The notes beneath the pieces were generated by a model that was not told the DNA's origin, ran no database searches, and was given only the letters and a program-made list of their open reading frames with translations. DNA of 40,392 nucleotides from Anaerolinea sp. (GTDB lineage Bacteria > Chloroflexota > Anaerolineae > Aggregatilineales > UBA2796). Both the position numbers and the translations under genes were made by a program. Position 1 is the stretch's first letter, and every line of letters begins with the position of its first letter. Shown here piece after piece: positions 15,240 through 23,398 of the stretch. The stretch is taken from positions 1 to 40,392 of the forward strand of contig JACSRJ010000212.1 in assembly GCA_014879835.1 (NCBI GenBank), written 5' to 3'.

Positions 15240-16307
15240 ATGGATAACAAGAATAAGGATCGCAAATCAGTCCCCACAATGTATGAGATTGCGCGGTTGG
15301 CCGGGGTTTCACAAAGCACGGTCTCCCGGGTGTTGAATGGTAATGTGGCAGTCGCGCCGGAGAAATATGCCGCCGTGATGGAGGTGGTCGAACGCCTCAA
15401 CTATCGCCCCAATATTGCCGCGAAGGGGTTGGCCCATGGCAAAACCCTCACCATTGGTATTTTGGCCCGTATGCTGGGCAGCCCTTTTCATGGTGAACTG
15501 CTCCGGGGGATCGAAGCGGGACTTCATGGCAGCGGTTATTATCCGGTGATCGCCCTTGGGGGAGACCTTGCCAATGAAGATGAAGCGGCCATTGATATGC
15601 TGATGGCTCGGCAGGTGGATGCCCTGATCGTTTTATACAGTGACCAATTGAGTGATACTTACCTGCTTGAAGTGGCGAAAGAATTACCTTTAGTCATTGT
15701 GGGGCGGCAGGTGCCGGGGCTGGAGCAGCACTGCTTATGCGTCAATAACAGGTTCGGAGCCTACACTGCCACCGCCTATCTGATCAGCAAGGGGCATACC
15801 GGAATTGCGCACATCACCGGATCATTAAATGCGCCCGATGGCGCAGCCCGACGTGAAGGCTACATACAGGCCCTCATTGAACACGGACTCTCGGTTGATC
15901 CAGCACTGATTGTTGAGGGGGATTTTGGCGAGTCTTCGGGTGTTTTGGGGGTTAATGAGCTGCTGGCAGTGCGCAGCGCTCATCCCTTCACGGCGATTTT
16001 GGTAGGGAATGACCAAAGTGCCTTTGGGGCGCGGCTCGCGCTCTACCAGCGGCACATCGATGTACCTAATGATATTTCGTTGATCGGTTTTGATGATATT
16101 TCGGGGGCACAGTACATGACCCCTCCGCTCACAACGGTGCGCCAACCCCTATACCTGATGGGCATGATGGCCGCCAAAAACGTGATCGCGGCCCTAGCCG
16201 GTGAAAAGGCTGCGATGCCGGACTTCCCTTTGGAATTGGTCATACGTCAGTCGGTGGCCATTGTGGGTAGACCCGGCTCCGCTGCCTCACAGCGCAAAAA
16301 AGGGTGA
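15240..16307 (+). CDS. LacI-family transcriptional regulator of the sugar locus
   Basis: A LacI/GalR-type repressor of about 355 residues. The N-terminal HTH (MYEIARLAGVSQSTVSRVLN) and hinge helix (NYRPNIAAKGLA) are typical. The rest is a periplasmic-binding-protein-like sugar sensor domain (IGILARMLGSPFHGELLRGI, then IVGRQVPG, then ISLIGFDDI). It is divergent from the sugar operon and very probably binds the two identical palindromes between them, responding to the imported sugar or a derivative. In-frame ATGs exist at 15144 and 15195; the first lies inside the operator. I chose 15240, though its GAGGG is closer than usual to the start. It converges on the glycosyltransferase gene with a four-base gap. 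Confidence 0.9.
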   Translation: MDNKNKDRKSVPTMYEIARLAGVSQSTVSRVLNGNVAVAPEKYAAVMEVVERLNYRPNIAAKGLAHGKTLTIGILARMLGSPFHGELLRGIEAGLHGSGYYPVIALGGDLANEDEAAIDMLMARQVDALIVLYSDQLSDTYLLEVAKELPLVIVGRQVPGLEQHCLCVNNRFGAYTATAYLISKGHTGIAHITGSLNAPDGAARREGYIQALIEHGLSVDPALIVEGDFGESSGVLGVNELLAVRSAHPFTAILVGNDQSAFGARLALYQRHIDVPNDISLIGFDDISGAQYMTPPLTTVRQPLYLMGMMAAKNVIAALAGEKAAMPDFPLELVIRQSVAIVGRPGSAASQRKKG

Positions 16308-16311
16308 TTGA

Positions 16312-17448
16312 TCAACCGATCTGCGGCGTGTTTGTGGGTGGTGTGTGTTGGCTCACGAAAGCACCCAACTGATCCCGAAAGATCTGTGTGTCAAATCTAA
16401 GGGCGTTGGCCCGCAGCACTTCGGGATCAAATCGGGTATCCTCGAAGCGTCTGAGTGCCTCAATGAGAGACTCAACCGTGGGTTCATCAAAGAGGATTCC
16501 CGTGCGCCCATCAATAACTGTATCCACGGTGCCCCCGCCTCGATAAGCGATCACGGGACGTCCTGCTGCTTGTGCTTGTACAGGGGTGATCCCAAAGTCC
16601 TCCAAACCGGGGAAGATGAATCCCTTGCAGCGGGCCATCAGACCGGGTAGTTCTGGGTCAGGCACAAAACCCAAGAACCTGACTGTTGGCCCTGCCGCTG
16701 CCTGAAGGCGTTCCAGATCGCGCCCTTTACCACCCACCCAAAGAGGCAGTCCTAACCGGGTACAGGCCTGCACTGCCAGATCGATCCGTTTGTAGGGAAT
16801 CAGGCGCGAGACCACCAAATAATAATCCCCCACTGATGTTGGGGATACCGGGGTAAACCGTGAAGCTACCTCCACCGGCGGAAAGATGATCGTGGAATTG
16901 CGTCCGTAGTATTTTTTGATCCGCGCTTGAATCTCGGTGGATATGGCGATGAAATGATTCACCCGCTGTGCTGCCTGAAAATCCCAACGGCGCAGCGCCG
17001 CCACCACTGGGCGCAGAATCGCCCGCAGTTTACCCCCGATCTGCTCGCGGGCCATATATTCCTCAAACTGCCACACGTAGCGCGTGGGGGCGAGGCAGTA
17101 ACAGACATGAACCGCATCGGCACGAGTCTTGACCCCGTGACAAAAACCGCTTTTGTTACTCAAGATCAGATCATAAGCACTTAAATCCAGCCCCCCAAAA
17201 GCCAGTGGGTAAAAGGGCAGATAACGTTGATGATGGCGGTGAATCCCCGGCAGTTTGTCAATCCACAGGGTTTTGATAGGCCATTCGCGCCATGCGGTGG
17301 GCATTTCCTCACGCCAATAGATACTGGTATAGAGCGGTGCCTCAGGATACATACTCACCAATTCGGTGAGAACGTCCTCCGCGCCACCCACCTGATTAAG
17401 CCAATCGTGAACCAGAGCCAATCGCGCCATGCGTGGTACAATCCTCAT
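16312..17448 (-). CDS. Glycosyltransferase family 4 (WbaZ-like)
   Basis: A GT-B-fold retaining glycosyltransferase of about 378 residues, expected to add a sugar from a nucleotide donor to a polysaccharide or lipid-linked acceptor at the cytoplasmic face of the membrane. The N-terminus LALVHDWLNQVGGAEDVL and the donor-binding region YYLVVSRLIPYKRIDLAV, then FIFPGLEDFGITPVQAQAAG are typical. In the EX7E motif the second Glu is replaced by Gln (codon at 16576-16578, about residue 291). In-frame ATGs at 17448 and 17430 are both possible; a still longer reading would run into the divergent rnhB gene. The acceptor and donor are unknown. The neighbouring carbamoyltransferase and Wzc-like genes suggest surface polysaccharide synthesis. 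Confidence 0.88.
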   Translation of the reverse strand: MRIVPRMARLALVHDWLNQVGGAEDVLTELVSMYPEAPLYTSIYWREEMPTAWREWPIKTLWIDKLPGIHRHHQRYLPFYPLAFGGLDLSAYDLILSNKSGFCHGVKTRADAVHVCYCLAPTRYVWQFEEYMAREQIGGKLRAILRPVVAALRRWDFQAAQRVNHFIAISTEIQARIKKYYGRNSTIIFPPVEVASRFTPVSPTSVGDYYLVVSRLIPYKRIDLAVQACTRLGLPLWVGGKGRDLERLQAAAGPTVRFLGFVPDPELPGLMARCKGFIFPGLEDFGITPVQAQAAGRPVIAYRGGGTVDTVIDGRTGILFDEPTVESLIEALRRFEDTRFDPEVLRANALRFDTQIFRDQLGAFVSQHTPPTNTPQIG

Positions 17449-17513
17449 CATCAACAATCGCAAACCCCATCCCTTGGTAAGGGACAGGGTGATTATATCC
17501 AGTGGCAGGTGAG

Positions 17514-18125
17514 ATGTTATTGTGCGGCATGGATGAAGCAGGGCGAGGCCCGTTTGCAGGCCCACTGGTGGCAGCAGCAGTGATCTTCCCCCCCACCTTT
17601 GTGTTTGCGGAAGCCTTCCCCAAACTACCCCTGCGCGATTCCAAAAAACTCTCGATGCGTCAGCGCGAGGCGCTCATCGAAAAGATCATCAGTGCAGCCC
17701 TCACTTGGAAGGTGGAAAAAATCACTGTAGCGGAGATCAATGAATTGGGTCTAGGGTGGGCTAACCGGGCCGTGTTTGAGCGCCTGATCGGTGCGCTGGA
17801 AGCTGACCTCTACATCGTTGACGGAAACCTCAAACTGGCGGATGTGGGTGAGAAACGCCCCAAAGTGCGCTGCGTAGTGCGCGCTGATGAGACCGATCAG
17901 ACCGTTTCGGCAGCCTCCGTGATCGCCAAAGTCACCCGTGACCGGATCATGCATGAACTACACCGCGAATACCCTCAGTACGGATGGATTCACAATCACG
18001 GTTATGGAACCCCGGATCATATCGCAGCGCTTCGCCGTTATGGGGCCACACCCCATCATCGGGTTCAATTTGTGACCACCGCACTCTCAAAGCCTTTACC
18101 GGGCATGGAGACCATCGATCAATGA
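17514..18125 (+). CDS. rnhB: Ribonuclease HII
   Basis: RNase HII cuts the RNA strand of RNA-DNA hybrids and removes single ribonucleotides from DNA. The N-terminal GMDEAGRGPFAGP carries the first catalytic Asp-Glu pair, followed by DSKKLS, the IVDGNLKL segment with its catalytic Asp, and SVIAKVTRDRIM. The C-terminal YGWIHNHGYGTPDHIAALRR is a family signature. The length (203 residues) is normal. I prefer the ATG at 17514, because the family starts a few residues before CGxDEAGRG; a GTG at 17502 is the alternative. The stop overlaps the start of the cation-efflux gene (ATGA, four bases), so the two are translated together. Confidence 0.96.
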   Translation: MLLCGMDEAGRGPFAGPLVAAAVIFPPTFVFAEAFPKLPLRDSKKLSMRQREALIEKIISAALTWKVEKITVAEINELGLGWANRAVFERLIGALEADLYIVDGNLKLADVGEKRPKVRCVVRADETDQTVSAASVIAKVTRDRIMHELHREYPQYGWIHNHGYGTPDHIAALRRYGATPHHRVQFVTTALSKPLPGMETIDQ

Positions 18126-19534
18126 TCACTCAACCTGCCTCAACCACTCCCAAAACCCCTGATCAAAAACGATTTGAGCAGGTTCAGAAGGTGCTGGCAA
18201 AGGTGCTGGTGGCTAACCTTGTGGTGGCGCTCTCTAAGGTGATCATCGGCTTAATCACGGGGACGCTGGCCATGGTTGCGGATGGATTTCACTCCATGAT
18301 GGACGCCTCCAGCAACCTGATCGGGATCGCCGCAGCCCGTATCGCGGGTCGCCCCGCCGACGCAGATCATCCCTATGGACACCGTCGGTTTGAAACCCTC
18401 GCAACCCTCGCTATTGGTGGGCTTTTGCTGGTCGCTGGGTGGGAAATTCTGACCACGGCCTTTGATCGCCTTTTGCATGGGGGGCAGGCTCAGATTTCCG
18501 CCCTCAACTTTGTGGTTATGATCGTGACTATTGGGATCAATGTGCTGGTGGTCTGGTACGAAACCCGCTGGGGTAAACAACTACGCTCTGATGTACTCTT
18601 GGCCGACGCTTCGCAGACTCGGGTGGATGTATTTATCTCCGCTTCGGTGATCGTAGGTATGGCGGGCACAGCCTTGGGGCTGCCTTGGCTTGATACGGTA
18701 GTCGCCTTGATGATCGTGGGACTGATCGGATTTGCAGCCTTCACTATCCTGCGTCATACCAGCAGTATTCTGGTGGATAAGATCGCCCTCGATCCCAACC
18801 TGATCATGCGCGTAGTCATGAGCGTTCCGGGAGTCGAAGGGGTCACCCGCGCCCGAAGCCGCGGCCCCGCTGACGCGATCTCAACCGATGTTGAAGTGCG
18901 GGTTAACCCTGCCACCACCGCAGATCGGGCGGATGCCATTGTGGTTGAGATCGAACGCCGACTGCGGGCTGAGATCAGCGGCGTGAGCGAGGTTCAGGTA
19001 CAGGTCGCACCCAACCGTACTGATCCCAAAGATTACGCCCTGACTGCCCGTGCTGCGGCTGATGCGATGGGGTTGTCGATCCATGAAGTCACCGAGATTC
19101 TTAGCCCAGAAGGACGGGTGCTTGAGATGCATGTTGAGGTGCCACCCTCACTCAGCCTTCAGCAGGCCCATGAAAAAGTGAGCGAGCTGGAAAAGCGGGT
19201 GTGTCTTGATCTGAATGGTGCGGTGGTGGATGTGATCACCCACATTGAACCCGCAGAGGCGCACTTGGGCGCGATCATGCAAAGTGCAGGGGCAGTCATT
19301 TTGCGGGATCGGGCCCTCGCCATTGCCCAAGAATTGTATCCTTCTGCGACCTTCAAAAACCCTAGTGTTCGGGGAGTGATGGCCGGTTATGCCCTCAGTC
19401 TGATATGCCAACTGGCAGGCACCATGAGCGTTCAAGAAGCCCACTTAATCGCGGAGCATGTGGAAACCCAGATCAGGGCATCACTGCCTGAACTGCGCCG
19501 GGTAACCATCCACACCGAACCGCTGGACAGTTAG
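18122..19534 (+). CDS. Cation diffusion facilitator transporter with three C-terminal ZT-dimer-like domains
   Basis: A CDF-family metal/proton antiporter in the cytoplasmic membrane. The TM2 metal site is H57-x3-D61 (DGFHSMMDASSN). In TM5 the usual HxxxD appears as Q165-x3-D169 (DASQTRVD), so one metal-binding His is Gln. Six helices cover about residues 25-215. The protein is 470 residues, far longer than the common 300. The extra length is three consecutive cytoplasmic dimerisation-type modules: about 222-300 (PGVEGVTRARSRG), 301-380 (SLQQAHEKVSELEKRV, ending ITHIEP) and 390-470 (SVQEAHLIAEHVETQI, ending TIHTEP). The start codon overlaps the rnhB stop. The metal is not certain; Zn, Mn and Fe are all possible. 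Confidence 0.88.
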   Translation: MITQPASTTPKTPDQKRFEQVQKVLAKVLVANLVVALSKVIIGLITGTLAMVADGFHSMMDASSNLIGIAAARIAGRPADADHPYGHRRFETLATLAIGGLLLVAGWEILTTAFDRLLHGGQAQISALNFVVMIVTIGINVLVVWYETRWGKQLRSDVLLADASQTRVDVFISASVIVGMAGTALGLPWLDTVVALMIVGLIGFAAFTILRHTSSILVDKIALDPNLIMRVVMSVPGVEGVTRARSRGPADAISTDVEVRVNPATTADRADAIVVEIERRLRAEISGVSEVQVQVAPNRTDPKDYALTARAAADAMGLSIHEVTEILSPEGRVLEMHVEVPPSLSLQQAHEKVSELEKRVCLDLNGAVVDVITHIEPAEAHLGAIMQSAGAVILRDRALAIAQELYPSATFKNPSVRGVMAGYALSLICQLAGTMSVQEAHLIAEHVETQIRASLPELRRVTIHTEPLDS

Positions 19535-21300
19535 AATGCTTCATCTGCGGGCTTGGAGTCGGCGGGTAGAGCCTCCTTACGGCACAGATAGTCCCCAATG
19601 ACCAACACATCCATTCGGGTGCGCTGGAAACACTGAATCGCCTCATCAGGGGTGCACACAATAGGCTCGTTCTCGTTAAAACTGGTGTTGAGGATCACCG
19701 GGACGCCTGTTTTGTGCCCAAAACGTTCGATCAGATCGTAGTATCGGGGATTTTCATCGCGGGTGACACTTTGCAGACGCCCGGTGTTATCAATGTGATT
19801 GACCGCGCCAAGACGTTCCCGCCATGCGGGTTTAATCGGATACACGTGGAGCATAAAAGGCGAAGGGTGATCACCCTCAAAGATGTCGGATTGACGCTCT
19901 GCCAGCACCGCTGGTGCAAAGGGACGGAAGGACTCCCGTCGTTTGATGCGGGCATTAAGGGTGTCCTTCATCCCCGCGTGACGAGGATCAGCGAGGATCG
20001 AGCGATTGCCCAGCGCACGCGGCCCCCACTCCATACGCCCCTGAAACCACCCTACAATCTGCCCTTGTACCAGATGATCAACCGTCTGCACCATGAGAGT
20101 CTCTGGTGCCAGTCGTAGGTGTTTGACTCCGGCTTGGCGCAGAGAGGATTCGATCTGATCCGCCCGGTAATCAGGTCCCAGATAAGCGTCACGCAGCTGG
20201 TAGTGTGCCTTTTCATGCAGCACAGCACGGCTCACATATAGCGCTGCGCCCAATGAAAGCCCCTCATCCCCCGCAGCCGGGTGGATGAAAGTGCGGCGAA
20301 AGGGCGTGTGGGTGAAGATTTTCCCATTGGCCACACTGTTTAAGGCCGCACCTCCGGACATAGCCACCTCATCAAGAGGGCAGAACCGATGAAGCGTTCT
20401 GAGCAGGTGCAGGTAAACCTCCTCAAAGCGCTGCTGAAGGCTTCGGGCAAGATTCTGATCACGGGGGCTGATGGGCTGATCAGGGCTACGGGGTGGGCCT
20501 AAACGATGGATCAGAGCATCGCTGTAAAGGCGGCTGAGCTGCGGTTCACCTTGCGCATTCACAATCTCTGCGGACATGGCGCTGAACGCGGTGAAATACT
20601 GGGGATGCAGGCGGAATCCTTGAGGGGTAAGCTGCACCATCTGGTCAAGCAGTTCCCCATAGACTGGTTCACCATAGGGAGCAAGCCCCATCACTTTACC
20701 TTCATCGCCATATTTAGGAAACCCGATGAATTGGCAGATCGCGGTGTACAGCCAGCCCAGAGAATGTGGCACAAAAATCCGCTGAAGCGGGGTGATGGCA
20801 TCCCCCTCACAGCGGGCAAGCAGACAGGTCACAAAATCGCCAGAGCCATCCATGCTGAAGCCTGCTGCCCGGTCGAGAGGAGCGCTGAAATAAGCGCTGG
20901 CGATATGGGCCAAATGATGCTCAACAGGGATCGTCTGAAAACGCAGTTTTGCCTGATCCACACCCAAAACCCGACTGAACACACCTTTGAGATCATCCAA
21001 ATCGCTTCGCTGTGCGCGTAGGCGGAGGAGGTTGGGCAGATGGGATACATGGCGCAGGGCATAGCGCATTTTTGGGGTTCGGTTGGCATTGGGATCACGG
21101 CCGAGGGCCACATAATCAACCTCATCAAGGCGCACCCCGCCCATCTCCAGACATTTCTGGATCGCCGCCTGCGGAAACCCACCATAGTATTTGATCCGGT
21201 TCAGGCGCTCCTCCGCAACGGCTGCCACAGGCAAACCGTCGATTAGCAAAGCCGCCGATGCGCCCGCATGGTGGGTGTTAATACCAAGAATGATCGCCAT
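19531..21300 (-). CDS. Carbamoyltransferase (NodU/CmcH/TobZ family)
   Basis: This 589-residue enzyme belongs to the O-carbamoyltransferase family, which moves the carbamoyl group of carbamoyl phosphate, via a carbamoyl-adenylate, onto a hydroxyl of a sugar or small molecule. The N-terminal Kae1-like domain starts ILGINTHHAGASAALLIDG and continues with VEHHLAHIASAYF and SMDGSGD. The C-terminal domain has FQGRMEWGPRALGNRSILAD and NTSFNENEPIVCTPDEAI, both family signatures. It is cytoplasmic. Its stop codon (TAA) overlaps the stop codon (TAG) of the convergent transporter gene within four bases, TTAG. A hairpin separates it from the Wzc-like gene upstream. The acceptor is unknown; a carbamoylated surface glycan is a reasonable guess. 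Confidence 0.93.
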   Translation of the reverse strand: MAIILGINTHHAGASAALLIDGLPVAAVAEERLNRIKYYGGFPQAAIQKCLEMGGVRLDEVDYVALGRDPNANRTPKMRYALRHVSHLPNLLRLRAQRSDLDDLKGVFSRVLGVDQAKLRFQTIPVEHHLAHIASAYFSAPLDRAAGFSMDGSGDFVTCLLARCEGDAITPLQRIFVPHSLGWLYTAICQFIGFPKYGDEGKVMGLAPYGEPVYGELLDQMVQLTPQGFRLHPQYFTAFSAMSAEIVNAQGEPQLSRLYSDALIHRLGPPRSPDQPISPRDQNLARSLQQRFEEVYLHLLRTLHRFCPLDEVAMSGGAALNSVANGKIFTHTPFRRTFIHPAAGDEGLSLGAALYVSRAVLHEKAHYQLRDAYLGPDYRADQIESSLRQAGVKHLRLAPETLMVQTVDHLVQGQIVGWFQGRMEWGPRALGNRSILADPRHAGMKDTLNARIKRRESFRPFAPAVLAERQSDIFEGDHPSPFMLHVYPIKPAWRERLGAVNHIDNTGRLQSVTRDENPRYYDLIERFGHKTGVPVILNTSFNENEPIVCTPDEAIQCFQRTRMDVLVIGDYLCRKEALPADSKPADEAF

Positions 21301-21327
21301 CAGGAGAACCCATCCCTTAAAACAACA

Positions 21328-21350
21328 CCGCAGGCGGGGGACGCCTGCGG
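21328..21350 (-). terminator. Intrinsic-terminator-like hairpin after the Wzc-like gene
   Basis: CCGCAGGC (21328-21335) pairs perfectly with GCCTGCGG (21343-21350) around seven bases. On the - strand it starts 10 nt after the stop of the chain-length/kinase gene and is followed by the U-rich TGTTGTTTT. It is the best terminator candidate in the window and may reduce read-through into the carbamoyltransferase gene. Confidence 0.65.
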
Positions 21351-21360
21351 CGGGTAGGTG

Positions 21361-23169
21361 CTAATTCAAAGCGCTTTGGTCAGGAGGAGGCGCATCCTCC
21401 TCGCCTCGACGACGTACATACTGCGACAAGGCAGGCACAGGACGTTCGCCATTGGCACTTGGGGGCAGCATTTCTGTGCCCCGTCGCGGCGAGTAGCCGG
21501 AACCATAACCGTAACCATAATAGCCGTAGTAGTAGTAACCGCCATAGCCCGCATCCACATCTCTGGGGTGCAGGCGATTCATGATCACACCCGCGACGGG
21601 CATGGAGAGGTTGCTCAACTGCTGCACAGCGCGGGCCGCTGAAGCCCGGCGGGTACGCCCCGAATTGATCACGAGGATCACTTCTGCGGAGGTCAGGTTG
21701 GCCAAGATGCTGGTATCGGAAACGGTTAAAACCGGCGGGGTATCAAAGATCACCAGATCATACTTGATCTGTTCGGTGATCGCCCTCACCAACGCCTGCA
21801 TTTGAACCGTTCCAAGCAGTTCCGCGGGGTTGGTTGGTGAAGGCCCAGAAGGGATCAAGTCCAGCCCCGGAATTTCAGTCTTTTTGACCAGATTGTTAAG
21901 CAGCACCCGCATGTAGTCGGGATCGGTGGTATCAGGGTTAGAGGTATCCACCATCCCCAAACTGCTGGTCAGGATATTCGACAGCCCCAGATTATTCTGC
22001 TGATCAAAGAGCAGATGTTGGGTCGGACGGCGCATGTCCGCATCGATCAACAGCACCTGCATCCCCGTACTGGCGAAGGTGACTGCAAGGTTTGCTGCGG
22101 TCACACTTTTACCTTCCGATGGACTGGGGCTGGTGACCACATACACATGGCGCATTTCCCCAGTTTCATCGCGGGAGACATGCATCAAATTGACCCGGAT
22201 AGCCCGGTAGGCCTCGGTGATCGTGGAGCGAGGCTTCAGCCACACGATCAGTTTGTCCTTATAGGTGCTGCGTTGACCAAAGGGCGCTACCGTACCCAAC
22301 AGAGACACCCCCAAAAGCGGCTGCACCTCCGAGGGTGAGCGCACACTGTCATTGAGGTATTCGACAACGAGCGCGCCGCCTAGGGCGATCACCGCGCCAG
22401 CCAATACGGAGAGCAAGGTGCTGCTGAAGGTAGAGGTGGGCAGCGGTTCAGTAGGCACAAGGGCTTCTTCAATGATCGTGATCACATTGGCAGTGCCACC
22501 CTGCGCCCGTAAGTTGACCAACGCTGTAGAGAGTTGGGCAAAGTTGCTCTGGGTCAGGTTGTAGCGCACACTCAACTCGTCACGTCGTTTGACCAACTCC
22601 GCGTACTCAGCTTCAGTTAAAGTCTGGGTTCGAAGTTTCTGATCGACCTGTTCAAGTTCGCCACGGGTATTGTTGAGTTGGGTTTGGGCCCGCTTCATTT
22701 CATCATTCAGAAGGCGCGCCTGTTCCTGCTGCTCGCGGCTCAGGTTGGTAGGGCTGTTCTCCACCAACTGCTGGGCGAGGGTGTTGGCAATATCAGCAGC
22801 GAGGACTGGTTCGGTATAAGTGACCGTGATCACCATCAAGGAGGTATTGGCGATGAGGCGTGTGCCAAATAAGCCTTTCAGGGCCTCTGGAGAGAAGGGC
22901 AGTTGCAGGGCATCAACCGTTCCCTTAAGAACGGGATAGGTTTTGACAATTTCAGCGTAGTTCTGGGCTAACAGCACCCCTGTTTGGATGAGGGTGGTGC
23001 TGGGATCAGTCAGTGTGAGCGCCGAACCGACTTGTACGGTTGCGGATGCCTGATACTGGGCAGGTTGGGTGCGGCTGCGGCTGAAGGTGATAGCGCCCGC
23101 GACCGCAGCAGCGATAGCGATGAGCCATGCCCAGCGTCGGACGATCCGAAAATAGGCGCGTAATTCCAT
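21361..23169 (-). CDS. Polysaccharide chain-length determinant / BY-kinase fusion (Wzc-like)
   Basis: A 602-residue fusion of a Wzz-type chain-length domain and a bacterial tyrosine kinase. The N-terminal helix (WAWLIAIAAAVAGAITFSR) is followed by an external coiled-coil-rich part (LNDEMKRAQTQLNNTRGELE), a second helix near residue 240 (LLSVLAGAVIALGGALVVEY) and the cytoplasmic ATPase. Walker A is the deviant SPSPSEGKS with Lys354. Walker A' is LLIDADMRRP (Asp376). Walker B is LVIFDTPPVL. The C-terminus has a tail of ten Tyr in nineteen residues broken by Gly, the probable autophosphorylation cluster. It controls export or length of an exopolysaccharide. A TTGCAT-17-TACCAT promoter candidate lies upstream. 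Confidence 0.93.
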   Translation of the reverse strand: MELRAYFRIVRRWAWLIAIAAAVAGAITFSRSRTQPAQYQASATVQVGSALTLTDPSTTLIQTGVLLAQNYAEIVKTYPVLKGTVDALQLPFSPEALKGLFGTRLIANTSLMVITVTYTEPVLAADIANTLAQQLVENSPTNLSREQQEQARLLNDEMKRAQTQLNNTRGELEQVDQKLRTQTLTEAEYAELVKRRDELSVRYNLTQSNFAQLSTALVNLRAQGGTANVITIIEEALVPTEPLPTSTFSSTLLSVLAGAVIALGGALVVEYLNDSVRSPSEVQPLLGVSLLGTVAPFGQRSTYKDKLIVWLKPRSTITEAYRAIRVNLMHVSRDETGEMRHVYVVTSPSPSEGKSVTAANLAVTFASTGMQVLLIDADMRRPTQHLLFDQQNNLGLSNILTSSLGMVDTSNPDTTDPDYMRVLLNNLVKKTEIPGLDLIPSGPSPTNPAELLGTVQMQALVRAITEQIKYDLVIFDTPPVLTVSDTSILANLTSAEVILVINSGRTRRASAARAVQQLSNLSMPVAGVIMNRLHPRDVDAGYGGYYYYGYYGYGYGSGYSPRRGTEMLPPSANGERPVPALSQYVRRRGEEDAPPPDQSALN

Positions 23170-23216
23170 AGGGCGATAACTGCTCTCTGCGTGAAATGGC
23201 GTTGATTTCGGTTAAA

Positions 23217-23245
23217 ATGGTAACATCTGACCGCCTGATATGCAA
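23217..23245 (-). promoter_or_regulatory. Promoter candidate for the Wzc-like gene
   Basis: On the - strand TTGCAT (23245-23240) and TACCAT (23222-23217) are separated by 17 bases, about 48 bp before the start codon. Both hexamers are only partial matches to the sigma-70 consensus. Confidence 0.35.
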
Positions 23246-23350
23246 CCTGATGGGGCGAAATGAGGTTATTTTTCACGGGAAATGCACAAATCATTGAGGG
23301 GTTTGCTCAGGCATTTTAGATTTCCTCCCCAAGGGCTTCCTATTCGTGGT

Positions 23351-23356
23351 TATAAT
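23351..23356 (+). promoter_or_regulatory. -10 element upstream of the M20 peptidase gene
   Basis: A perfect TATAAT lies 43 bp before the GTG start. No convincing -35 is seen at the normal spacing, so this is a partial promoter call. Confidence 0.4.
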
Positions 23357-23398
23357 CAAAGCATCTTCCATGTAGCAACCCGATAAATCTGTGAACCC

